Shown here: piece by piece, positions 50,739-58,118 of the stretch
Layout: the number at the start of each line of letters is the position of its first letter
Position numbering within the stretch: position 1 is the stretch's first letter
Assembly (NCBI RefSeq): GCF_028551275.1
Contig: NZ_CP117028.1
Coordinates: forward strand, 1 to 64,000
Direction: 5' to 3'
DNA: 64,000 bases
Origin: Sphingomonas hankookensis
GTDB lineage: Bacteria; Pseudomonadota; Alphaproteobacteria; Sphingomonadales; Sphingomonadaceae
Notes under the pieces: generated by a model
Told to the model about the DNA's origin: nothing
The model's database searches: none
Seen by the model: only the letters and a program-made list of their open reading frames with translations
Position numbers and translations under genes: made by a program

Positions 50739-52493
50739 ATGTCCCCCCTTCTCGACCGCCGCCAGCTGCTGCGCGGTGCCACGCTCGGCGGCGCGCTGAC
50801 GATGGCCTGTCCGGCATGGGCACAGAGCGGATCGCCGGGGACCGCCACGCCGTTGCCGAGCGTGTCGGGCGACGACATCACGCTGACCATCGGCCATGCG
50901 ATGCGCCGGATCGACGGCCGCGCCGCCCATGCGATCGGCATCAACGGCACCAGCCCCGCCCCGCTGGTCCGCCTGCGCGAGGGGCAGAAGGCGCGCATCA
51001 ACGTCGTCAACACGCTCGACGAGCCAAGCTCGATCCACTGGCACGGACTGCTGCTGCCGTTCCAGATGGACGGGGTGCCCGGCATCTCCTTCCCCGGCAT
51101 CGCGCCGCGTTCGTCCTTCACCTATGAATTCCCGGTGATCCAGAGCGGCACCTATTGGTATCACAGCCATTCGGGACTGCAGGAGCAGGAGGGGCTGTAC
51201 GGCCCGATCGTGATCGACCCGCGCGAGGCGGACCCGGCGGCGTTCGACCGCGAGCATGTCATCGTTCTGTCCGACCACAGCTTCCGCCACCCGCACGTCC
51301 TGTTCGACCGGCTGAAGAAGGAGCCGGGCTATTTCAACCGCCAGCGTCAGACGCTCGCCGGTCTCCTCGCCGGCCGCGACCAGTCGGAGAAGGAGCGCGC
51401 GATGTGGGGCGCGATGCGGATGGACCCGGCCGATATCGCCGACGTGACGGGGTCGACCTACACCTATCTCGTCAACGGCCATGGCCCTGAGGACAATTGG
51501 ACCGCGCTGTTCACGCCGGGCGAGCGGGTGCGGCTGCGCTTCATCAATGCCTCGGCCATGACCACCTTCAACGTGCGGATACCCGGCCTGCGCATGCGGA
51601 TCGTCGCCGCCGACGGGCTGAACGTGCAGCCGGTCGAGATCGACGAATTCCAGTTCGGCCCGGCCGAGACCTATGACGCGATCGTCGTGCCGGGCGACGG
51701 CAACGCCTATACGCTGGTGGGCGAGAGCATCGACCGCTCGGGAATGGCCCGCGCCACCCTCGCGCCTCGTATCGGCATGACCGCCGCCGTCCCGCCGCTG
51801 CGTCTCCGTCCGCTCGCCACGATGCAGGACATGGGGATGGACCATGGGAGCATGGCGGGCATGGATCACGGCGCGATGGACCATGCGGCGATGGGCCACG
51901 CCGCCCCCACCCCTGCTGCCGGCCACGACATGGCCGACATGAAGATGCGCGATTTTTCGGGTGCACCGCAGGTGCGCAAGGGACCGGGGGTGCAGACCAT
52001 CTCCCCCATGCCGGTCGACCGCACCGGCGATCCGGGACAGGGCCTCGAAGACGTCGACCACCGCGTGCTGACCTATCGCGATCTCGTCGCGCTGGAGCGC
52101 AACCCCGACACCCGCGCGCCCGACCGCGAGGTCCGGCTGCACCTGACCGGCAATATGGAGCGCTATATGTGGGGCTTCGACGGCGAAAAGCTGTCGGAAA
52201 ACCCCGATCCGATCGCGCTGCGCCATGGCGAGCGGGTGCGCGTGACGCTTATCAACGACACGATGATGGGCCATCCGATCCATCTCCACGGCCATTTCTT
52301 CGAACTGGTCACCGGCAAGGGCGACCATGCCCCGCGCAAGCATACCGTGCTGGTCCAGCCCGGCGGCACGGTCAGTTGGGACGTTACGGCTGAGGAAGGC
52401 GACTGGGCGTTCCACTGTCACATGCTCTACCACATGCATGCCGGCATGATGCGCGTGGTGCAGGTTCGTCGCGATGCGGAGGCGTCGGCATGA
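50739..52493 (+). CDS. copA: copper-resistance multicopper oxidase CopA
   Basis: This 584-residue periplasmic oxidase has a Tat signal (DRRQLLRGATLGGALTMACPAWAQ). The copper sites are visible: IHWHGLLLP, WYHSHSGLQ, HPIHLHGHFFEL and the type-1/type-3 motif HCHMLYHMHAGM. A Met/His-rich stretch (MGMDHGSMAGMDHGAMDHAA, about 365-400) is typical of copper-binding CopA. It oxidises or sequesters cuprous ion. GGAG lies before ATG 50739. Its stop overlaps the copB ATG (ATGA). Confidence 0.95.
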   Translation: MSPLLDRRQLLRGATLGGALTMACPAWAQSGSPGTATPLPSVSGDDITLTIGHAMRRIDGRAAHAIGINGTSPAPLVRLREGQKARINVVNTLDEPSSIHWHGLLLPFQMDGVPGISFPGIAPRSSFTYEFPVIQSGTYWYHSHSGLQEQEGLYGPIVIDPREADPAAFDREHVIVLSDHSFRHPHVLFDRLKKEPGYFNRQRQTLAGLLAGRDQSEKERAMWGAMRMDPADIADVTGSTYTYLVNGHGPEDNWTALFTPGERVRLRFINASAMTTFNVRIPGLRMRIVAADGLNVQPVEIDEFQFGPAETYDAIVVPGDGNAYTLVGESIDRSGMARATLAPRIGMTAAVPPLRLRPLATMQDMGMDHGSMAGMDHGAMDHAAMGHAAPTPAAGHDMADMKMRDFSGAPQVRKGPGVQTISPMPVDRTGDPGQGLEDVDHRVLTYRDLVALERNPDTRAPDREVRLHLTGNMERYMWGFDGEKLSENPDPIALRHGERVRVTLINDTMMGHPIHLHGHFFELVTGKGDHAPRKHTVLVQPGGTVSWDVTAEEGDWAFHCHMLYHMHAGMMRVVQVRRDAEASA

Positions 52494-53634
52494 TCCGCGC
52501 GCTGTTGCTGGCCGGCGCCGTGCTCGCCCCCGCCCCGGCGATCGCGCAGGCGATGGATCATTCGATGCACATGCCCGGCGTGGTGATGCCTGCGCGTCCC
52601 GCCGCCAAACCGGCGCGCAAGCCCGCCGCGAAGCGCAAGCCCACGCGCCCCGCCCCGGCCAGACGGAAGCCCCCGCGACCCCGACGGCACCCGATCCCCA
52701 TGCGGGCCACGACATGTCCGCGATGCAGCCGGGCACGGCGGCGGACCCGCATGCCGGTCACGCCATGCCGGGCATGACGATGCGGCCGCCCGCCACCGAT
52801 CCGCACGCCGGACACGACATGTCGGGCATGACCATGCCGGACCCGCAAGCCGATGACATGGCAACGGGCGCGACCGGCACCGACCTGCCGCCGGGAAACA
52901 GGCCCGCTCCCGCACCGGCGCGCGATCATCTTGCCGACCGCTTCTGGGGCGCGCAAGCGATGGCCGCCGCCCGCGACAATGCCCTGCGCCGCGAACATGG
53001 CGGCATGACCTTCGCCATGGGCCTTGCCGACCTCGCCGAGGTGCAGTTGCGCAAGGGCCGCGACGGCTATCGCTGGGAAGGTCAGGGCTGGATCGGCGGC
53101 GACATCCACCGGCTGTGGCTCAAGTCTGAGGGCGAAGGCGAATTCGGCAGCGCGGTCGGCCACGCCGAAGTGCAGGCGCTCTACTCACGCGCGCTCGATC
53201 CCTACTGGAATCTGCAGGCCGGCATCCGCCACGACATTCGCCCGCACCCGTCGCGCACCTATGCGACCGTCGGTATCGAGGGGCTGGCCCCAGGCTGGTT
53301 CGAGGTCGGCGGCGCGCTGTTCCTGTCGACCAAGGGCGAACTGCTTGGCCGGATCGAGGGCTATTACGACCAGCGCATCACCAATTACGTCACGCTGCAA
53401 CCCCGGATCGAGGCGAACCTGTCGGCCCAGGACGTCGCGGCGACCGGCACCGGCGCCGGGCTGTCGACGATGGAGGCGGCCGTGCGCCTGCGCTACGAAG
53501 GGGTACGCGAGTTCGCGCCCTACATCGGCGTCGCGTGGGAACGCCGGTTCGGCCGGACCGCGCGGTTCGGTCGCGCAAGGGGTGACGATACCGGGGGCGT
53601 TAGTTTTGTCTTCGGCGTGAGAGCGTGGTTCTAA
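52490..53634 (+). pseudogene. copB: copper-resistance outer membrane protein CopB, frameshifted
   Basis: This would be a protein of about 380 residues. The signal peptide and first part (MIRALLLAGAVLAPAPAIAQ ... MDHSMHMPG ... KRKPTRPAPA) are in one frame; the Met/His-rich repeats (DPHAGHDMS, three times) and the CopB beta-barrel (DRFWGAQAMAAARDNALRREHGG ... EGQGWIGGDIHRLWLKSEGEGEF ... VSFVFGVRAWF) are in another. One base is missing in the C-rich stretch 52648-52660; restoring it gives a continuous frame. It may be a sequencing error. ATGA overlap with copA supports coupling. Confidence 0.85.
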
Positions 53635-53659
53635 CCTTCGGCCCGTCCGCCTGAAACGT

Positions 53660-53745
53660 CACCCCAGCGAAGGCTGGGGTCTCCAGCGGCTCCTGCGACG
53701 TGCTGTCAACGAGAGATCCCAGCCTTCGCTGGGATGACGTCTGGT
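53660..53745. repeat. family C inverted element, second copy
   Basis: CCCCAGCGAAGGCTGGGGTC and ATCCCAGCCTTCGCTGGGAT flank the inner segment CTCCAGCGGCTCCTGCGACG. It is almost the same as the copy at 50345, 3.3 kb away on the other side of copAB. Confidence 0.78.
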
Positions 53746-53772
53746 TCAGCTCGGCCGTCCGGACCCGCCCGT

Positions 53773-53868
53773 CGTCACTCCCGCGCAGGCGGGAGTCCAT
53801 AGACGCCAGCGTCGCGGATCAAGCTGGACCGGCAGCGACAATGGATTCCCGCCTGCGCGGGAATGACG
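53773..53868. repeat. family D inverted pair
   Basis: CACTCCCGCGCAGGCGGGAG and ATTCCCGCCTGCGCGGGAAT face each other. It is a relative of family B with AGTCCATAGACGCCAGC in place of the usual flank. Confidence 0.75.
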
Positions 53869-53883
53869 AAGGCAGCCCCACCC

Positions 53884-53972
53884 ACAACGTCACCCCGGAC
53901 TTGATCCGGGGTCCCGCTTCTTCTTCTACGGCAGGAATAAGCGGGACCCCGGGTCAAGCTCGGGGTGACGAC
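53884..53972. repeat. REP-like inverted pair, family A
   Basis: CACCCCGGACTTGATCCGGGG and GACCCCGGGTCAAGCTCGG form the third element in the 381-base gap after copB. No gene is supported in 53635-54015. Confidence 0.8.
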
Positions 53973-53975
53973 AAG

Positions 53976-54008
53976 GAAAAACGGCGCGATGGTCACCCAC
54001 CGCGCCGT
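53976..54008 (-). terminator. intrinsic terminator of the envelope-stress operon
   Basis: Arms ACGGCGCG (53981-53988) and CGCGCCGT (54001-54008) form an 8-base stem. On the minus strand TTTTTCC follows directly. It lies 8 bases past the stop of the entericidin-like gene. Confidence 0.7.
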
Positions 54009-54015
54009 CCTGCCG

Positions 54016-54156
54016 TCACTTCTTGTCCTGGCCCGATGCGCCGGACACGGCCGATCCGGCCGAACGCAGGTCCTTGCCCGCGCCGTTGACGGTATTGCAC
54101 GCGCCCAGCGTTACCGACGCGGCGAGGACGAGGCCGAGGGCGATCTTCTTGGTCAT
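54016..54156 (-). CDS. entericidin-like small lipoprotein
   Basis: This 46-residue product has a lipoprotein signal with lipobox LAASVTLGAC (MTKKIALGLVLAASVTLGAC) and a short mature part NTVNGAGKDLRSAGSAVSGA, the pattern of entericidin A/B. These lipoproteins sit in the envelope and are stress-induced. It is the last gene of the operon, before a good terminator. Confidence 0.82.
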   Translation of the reverse strand: MTKKIALGLVLAASVTLGACNTVNGAGKDLRSAGSAVSGASGQDKK

Positions 54157-54218
54157 GTCGTTTCTCCCATGCAGGAAAGGATGCGGCGGACCGAGATACG
54201 CCGGCCCGCCGCGCACAC

Positions 54219-55130
54219 TCAGTGCAGCCGGCGGCGGGTCGCCGCGGTTGCACCGAAACCGGCCGCCGCCGCGCCGATCAGCAGCGCGAGGACGAGGACG
54301 AACGAGGTGCCGGCGGCGGCGCCCGCGGCCTTGTCGGTCGCCGACTTGGCGGTGGCGACGGCCTCGTTCTTGGTCTGGACGAACTGCTGCTTGGCGCGGG
54401 TCACCTGCGCCTGCGCCTCTTCGCGGCTGATCTTGCGCTGCGCGGCGACCACGTCGACGATGCGGCTCTCGGCCTGCTGGCCCTCGGCACCGCCGCGGGC
54501 GAGCGCGGGCAGCTGGCGGGCGATTTCGGCCTGCGCCTGTTCCTGGGTCATCTGCGCCGGATCGTTGGGCGCATCCGACAGGTACGCGGCGGCTTCGCTG
54601 CGCACGTCGCGCGCGGCTTCCTGCACGTCCTGCCCGTCGACGCCGGCGGCCGATGCGGCGACCGGAGCGGCCGACGCCACGGCACCCACCGCATTGCCCG
54701 CCGTGCCCGCGACCGCGCCGACCGTGCGGAACGCGCCGCCGATGATGCCGCCGACCGCCGAGGTCAGCAGGTACAGCGTCAGGATCAGCGTGACGCCCCA
54801 CACGACCAGGCCATGGACCAGCGCGTCGAAGCGTTCATGCACGCCCGCTACCCGCGCCGCGGCATAGCCGCCCGCGCCCAGTGCGACGACGGTCGTGATC
54901 AGCCAGTAGATGCCGGCGCCGATGCCGAATCCGGCCGCCCCCGGCGTGGTGCCTTCGACCGGATCGACCATGCTCAGGCCGATCCCGGCGCCGAGAATGC
55001 CGAGCACCAGCTGCACCGCCACCGCGATGACGACGCCGGCGAACACCGCACCCCAGGACAGCCGCGTCGCGGTCTTGCCCAGGCGCGTCTCGTCGACCGG
55101 CGCGAAGCCGTTGGAAATATTGGTAGCCAT
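54219..55130 (-). CDS. membrane protein of unknown function with amphipathic C-terminal half
   Basis: This 303-residue protein has three or four N-terminal helices (about 27-155: LSWGAVFAGVVIAVAVQLVLG, GAGIYWLITTVVALGAGGYAA, GLVVWGVTLILTLYLLTSAVGG), a long Ala/Gln/Glu-rich segment (about 180-270) likely to form coiled coil, and a final helix (FVLVLALLIGAAAAGFG). I do not recognise a named family with confidence. AGGAGA precedes ATG 55130. Its place between stress genes suggests an envelope role. Confidence 0.75.
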   Translation of the reverse strand: MATNISNGFAPVDETRLGKTATRLSWGAVFAGVVIAVAVQLVLGILGAGIGLSMVDPVEGTTPGAAGFGIGAGIYWLITTVVALGAGGYAAARVAGVHERFDALVHGLVVWGVTLILTLYLLTSAVGGIIGGAFRTVGAVAGTAGNAVGAVASAAPVAASAAGVDGQDVQEAARDVRSEAAAYLSDAPNDPAQMTQEQAQAEIARQLPALARGGAEGQQAESRIVDVVAAQRKISREEAQAQVTRAKQQFVQTKNEAVATAKSATDKAAGAAAGTSFVLVLALLIGAAAAGFGATAATRRRLH

Positions 55131-55161
55131 GTTGTCTCCTGTTGAAACTCTTGCGGGCGCG

Positions 55162-55341
55162 TCAGCGCGCGTCCGGCAAATCCTTCCCGGCGTCCGGGTC
55201 GGCGTCGGGGTCCTGCTTGCGCTTCGCCCCGTCGCGCCGGGCGCCGTCATCGCCCATCAGCGTGCCCATCGCCTCCAGCACCGAAGCCCGGGTTCGGTCG
55301 GCCGCCTTCTTGTCGGGCGACCGGTCGTCATGGTCGGTCAT
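55162..55341 (-). CDS. small charged protein of unknown function
   Basis: This is a 59-residue, very polar product (MTDHDDRSPDKKAADRTRAS ... DPDADPDAGKDLP). The start overlaps the PAS-LuxR stop (ATGA), which supports translation. It has no recognisable domain and may be disordered. Confidence 0.6.
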   Translation of the reverse strand: MTDHDDRSPDKKAADRTRASVLEAMGTLMGDDGARRDGAKRKQDPDADPDAGKDLPDAR

Positions 55342-56855
55342 GATGTCGCCTCCTGTTCGATGTTCCGGTCGAGCGCGTCGCCGTCGAAGCCGCGCGCGCG
55401 GGCCCAGGCGACGGCGGCGATGCGGCGGTTGACGCCGATCTTGGCATAGATGCGCGCGACATGGTTGCGCACGGTATTGCCCGACACATCCAGCGTCCGC
55501 GCGATCGTCTTGTCGTCGCACCCGCGACAGATCAGCGCCAGCACCTCGCGTTCGCGCGGCGTCAGGTCGTCGAGGCCGGGGCCGTCATTGGCCGCCTGCG
55601 GCGTGCGCAGCCGGGCCAGCTTCTCCATGATCGATCGGCTGAACCAGCTGGTGTCCTTCATCACCGCCTCGATCGCCTCGACCAGTTCCAGCTCGGTCGC
55701 CTTGCGCTGGGTGATGTCCTGGAACGCCCACAGCACGCACGCATCGTCGCCCAGGCGGATCGCCTCGGTCGAAATCAGGCAGTCGATGATCGCGTTGTCC
55801 TTGGCATGGATGCGCGCCTCATGCCCGCGCAGGTCGCGGCCGGCGTCGATCGCCTGCTCGATGCCCTTGCGCACCTCGCCGCTTTCCCACAATTCGACCT
55901 CGCCCAGCGGCCGGCCGATGATCTCGTCCGCGTCATAGCCGGTCATCGCGGTGAAGCTGGCATTGACCCCGCACAGCAGATGCCCGTCGCGCGCACCGAT
56001 CGCCATCGGCACCGGCGCCAGCTGGAACATCCGGGTGAAGCGCTCCTCGCTATGGCGCAGCGCCGCTTCCGCCGTGCGCCGCGGTTCGAGGTCGGCGAAG
56101 GTGAACAACATGCACGGCTGATCGCCCATATCGATCGGCTGTCCCGCGACGATGACCAGCTTGGTCCCGCCGCCGGGCAGTTCCAGCTCGGCCTCCATCT
56201 GCGGGATGGTGCGCCCTTCGCTCAGCCGTTCCTTGGCAAGGTCGCGCCGCTCGGCCGCGCGCAGCACGTCGATATCGTACACCGTCTTCGCCAGCACCTG
56301 TTCGCGTTCGAACCCGGTCATGTCGAGGAACCCCTGATTGACCTTCACGAAGCGCAGGTCGCGCAGGCGACAGATGACGGCGGGGGCGGGATTGGCGTTG
56401 AACGACTGTTCGAACCGGTCCTCCGCTTCATATTGCGCCGACACGTCCTGCAGGATCAGCACCAGGCACGCCGGTTCACCGTCGTCGCTGTCGTTCAGCA
56501 CGAGGCTGCGCACCTGATGGACCCAGCGCGGCTCCTCCTCGCCCGCGACGGTCACCTCGACCACCACTTCGGAGAATCGGTCGCCCGCCACCACCCGCTC
56601 GAGCGGATAATCGTCCGCTTCGAGCCGGTGGTTGTTGCGATAGCGCAGCTGGAAGCGCGAGCGATATTCCTCGACCGTCGCGCCGAGGTCGGCAATGTCG
56701 CCGACCCCGTGCATCGCCAGCGCGGCATCGTTCGCCCACAGCAGGCTCTGGTCGGGATCGATCAGGATCACCCCCTCGTCGAGGCCCGCGACGATCTGGC
56801 GCAGATGGCGCAGATCGGCGGTCTCGCGCAGGGACTTGAACGCAGCCTCGCTCAT
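55338..56855 (-). CDS. PAS-domain LuxR-type regulator
   Basis: This 505-residue cytoplasmic protein has three PAS-like domains (from about 20, 155 and 275: GVILIDPDQSLLWANDAALAM, PAPAVICRLRDLRFVKVNQGFLDMTGF, PVPMAIGARDGHLLCGVNASFTAMTGY) and a C-terminal LuxR helix-turn-helix (DLTPREREVLALICRGCDDKTIARTLDVSGNTVRNHVARIYAKIG). None has the LOV cysteine motif, so the signal is probably chemical or redox. It lies inside the stress operon, 8 bases after the CsbD gene, and is a natural candidate to control it. Confidence 0.87.
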   Translation of the reverse strand: MSEAAFKSLRETADLRHLRQIVAGLDEGVILIDPDQSLLWANDAALAMHGVGDIADLGATVEEYRSRFQLRYRNNHRLEADDYPLERVVAGDRFSEVVVEVTVAGEEEPRWVHQVRSLVLNDSDDGEPACLVLILQDVSAQYEAEDRFEQSFNANPAPAVICRLRDLRFVKVNQGFLDMTGFEREQVLAKTVYDIDVLRAAERRDLAKERLSEGRTIPQMEAELELPGGGTKLVIVAGQPIDMGDQPCMLFTFADLEPRRTAEAALRHSEERFTRMFQLAPVPMAIGARDGHLLCGVNASFTAMTGYDADEIIGRPLGEVELWESGEVRKGIEQAIDAGRDLRGHEARIHAKDNAIIDCLISTEAIRLGDDACVLWAFQDITQRKATELELVEAIEAVMKDTSWFSRSIMEKLARLRTPQAANDGPGLDDLTPREREVLALICRGCDDKTIARTLDVSGNTVRNHVARIYAKIGVNRRIAAVAWARARGFDGDALDRNIEQEATS

Positions 56856-56863
56856 GGGTCCGC

Positions 56864-57229
56864 TCAGCCGCGACGCCCGTGCAGCAGCCACGCCAGGCCA
56901 TAGCCGAGCAGCGCGGCACCCGCCGCCCACAACAGCGGCTGATCCTCTACGGTGCGCTGCGCGACCTTGCCGCCCTGCTGCGCACGATCGGCGACCTGAC
57001 GGCCGGCGGTCTTGAGCTTCGCCTGTGCCTCTTCGGCCAGCGCCGGGGCGCTTTCGATCGCATCCTCGATGATCGCGCGGACGCGGCCATAGCTGTGCTG
57101 CGCGCCGCCCGCGACCTGGTCGACCACGCCGTCGACCTGCAATCCGCGATGGTCGACCACGTCGCCGACCGCCTTCTCGACCTTGCCGGTCGCGTAGCGC
57201 ACGCCGCCTTGGAACTCGTCCTTGTTCAT
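56864..57229 (-). CDS. CsbD-like stress protein with C-terminal membrane anchor
   Basis: This 121-residue protein begins MNKDEFQGGVRYATGKVEKAVGDVV, a CsbD-like start, followed by a long amphipathic helix region (EDAIESAPALAEEAQAKLKTAGRQVADRA) and one C-terminal transmembrane segment (PLLWAAGAALLGYGLAWLL). The C-terminal half resembles DUF883/ElaB proteins. It is the second gene of the operon, 34 bases after the lipoprotein gene. Confidence 0.82.
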   Translation of the reverse strand: MNKDEFQGGVRYATGKVEKAVGDVVDHRGLQVDGVVDQVAGGAQHSYGRVRAIIEDAIESAPALAEEAQAKLKTAGRQVADRAQQGGKVAQRTVEDQPLLWAAGAALLGYGLAWLLHGRRG

Positions 57230-57263
57230 GATGCTTGTCCTTTGTCGGATGGTTCGCGGGAAA

Positions 57264-57584
57264 TCAGGGCAGGACGTTGCAGCCCGCCGCCGCCTTGCCG
57301 ACCGCCAGCGCGATCGCCGGGTCCTTGATCTCGCCCGCCACGCGCACGAGGTCGCCGACCGTCAGCGCGGCCGGATTGGGATCGTCCTTCTTGTACGCGG
57401 CGGCGGCGCGGCCGAGCTGTTGCAGCTGGCCGAGCGACAGGTCGCCCTGCAGCCGCGTACCGACGCAATCGGCGCGCGCCTCGTCCAGCCCGTAACGCTG
57501 GAGCCCGGTCGAGATACGGGTCGCGGGCGCGGCACAGGCGCCCAGTGCCAAGGTGCCGAGCAGGGTAATCGCAACTGCCTTCAT
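57264..57584 (-). CDS. small lipoprotein of unknown function
   Basis: This 106-residue exported product has the lipobox LGTLALGAC (MKAVAITLLGTLALGAC). The mature part has two further cysteines (ADCVGTRL, AGCNVLP) that could pair. It is the first gene of the envelope-stress operon, directly behind the EcfG-like promoter. Confidence 0.75.
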   Translation of the reverse strand: MKAVAITLLGTLALGACAAPATRISTGLQRYGLDEARADCVGTRLQGDLSLGQLQQLGRAAAAYKKDDPNPAALTVGDLVRVAGEIKDPAIALAVGKAAAGCNVLP

Positions 57585-57635
57585 CGCCGGTCTCCCACGA
57601 CACGGTCGCAGGGGTGCGACCGGTCAGGGCGCATC

Positions 57636-57660
57636 AACCTATCGGCAGGAACAGTGTTCC
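57636..57660 (-). promoter_or_regulatory. EcfG-type general stress promoter
   Basis: On the minus strand GGAAC (57660-57656) and GGTT (57639-57636) are 16 bases apart. This matches the alphaproteobacterial general-stress pattern GGAAC-N16/17-(c)GTT. The -10 end is about 50 bases before the lipoprotein ATG. The motif match is visible; use by an EcfG sigma factor is inferred. Confidence 0.55.
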
Positions 57661-57672
57661 TGGTATCTTTGC
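57658..57672 (-). promoter_or_regulatory. GCAAAGATACCAGGA motif shared with the other csbD gene
   Basis: The reverse strand reads GCAAAGATACCAGGA, running into the GGAAC element. The same 15 bases occur at 37596-37610 upstream of the first csbD gene. In both places TTCC follows after 4-6 bases. Confidence 0.5.
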
Positions 57673-57680
57673 GGGGTCGG

Positions 57681-57875
57681 CTAGTCCGAAACTACCATGA
57701 CGATCAGCGCCGCCTGCTCCGCGTATAGCCGCGCCATGCGCAAATGGATCGCGCGTATTTCTATTTCGGCGGTATTCTCAGCAAGTTGCCGATGTACTTC
57801 CGCCCTGCCGAGCAGATAGGCGCGTTCCTCCAACGGGGACAGCGGAGCGAGCGGAGGACTGTCGGGGATGGCCAT
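57681..57875 (-). CDS. small helical protein of unknown function
   Basis: This 64-residue product (MAIPDSPPLAPLSPLEERAY ... AEVHRQLAENTAEIEIRAIH) is mostly helical and charged. I do not recognise a family. Its stop is just upstream of the stress promoter. Coding is plausible but not proven. Confidence 0.5.
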   Translation of the reverse strand: MAIPDSPPLAPLSPLEERAYLLGRAEVHRQLAENTAEIEIRAIHLRMARLYAEQAALIVMVVSD

Positions 57876-57976
57876 GCACCGATCCTATCGGTACGCTAGC
57901 GTTCCGGCTATCCTGCAGAAATACCCGTGGGGATGGTTGTTCGATACCCCCTGCCCGCTGGTGCCGGTAGAGCGTG

Positions 57977-58070
57977 CCCGTACCCCCGCGCAGGCGGGGG
58001 TCCAGAGCCACGCAACGCAACCGCTGCGTTCGGAACCCTGGACCCCCGCCTGCGCGGGGGTACTCTGGAT
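57977..58070. repeat. family B inverted pair
   Basis: ACCCCCGCGCAGGCGGGGGT and CCCCCGCCTGCGCGGGGGTA face each other in the gap after the beta-oxidation genes. A remnant of family A (ATCAAGCCCGGGGTGGCG) follows at its right end, to about 58089. Confidence 0.75.
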
Positions 58071-58118
58071 GGATCAAGCCCGGGGTGGCGGTCGGACCAG
58101 GGGGCGAACCCCTGCCCA

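Noticed and set aside
50634..52736. 700-codon minus-strand frame opposite copA
   Set aside because: Shadow of CopA; product is His/Arg-rich low complexity.
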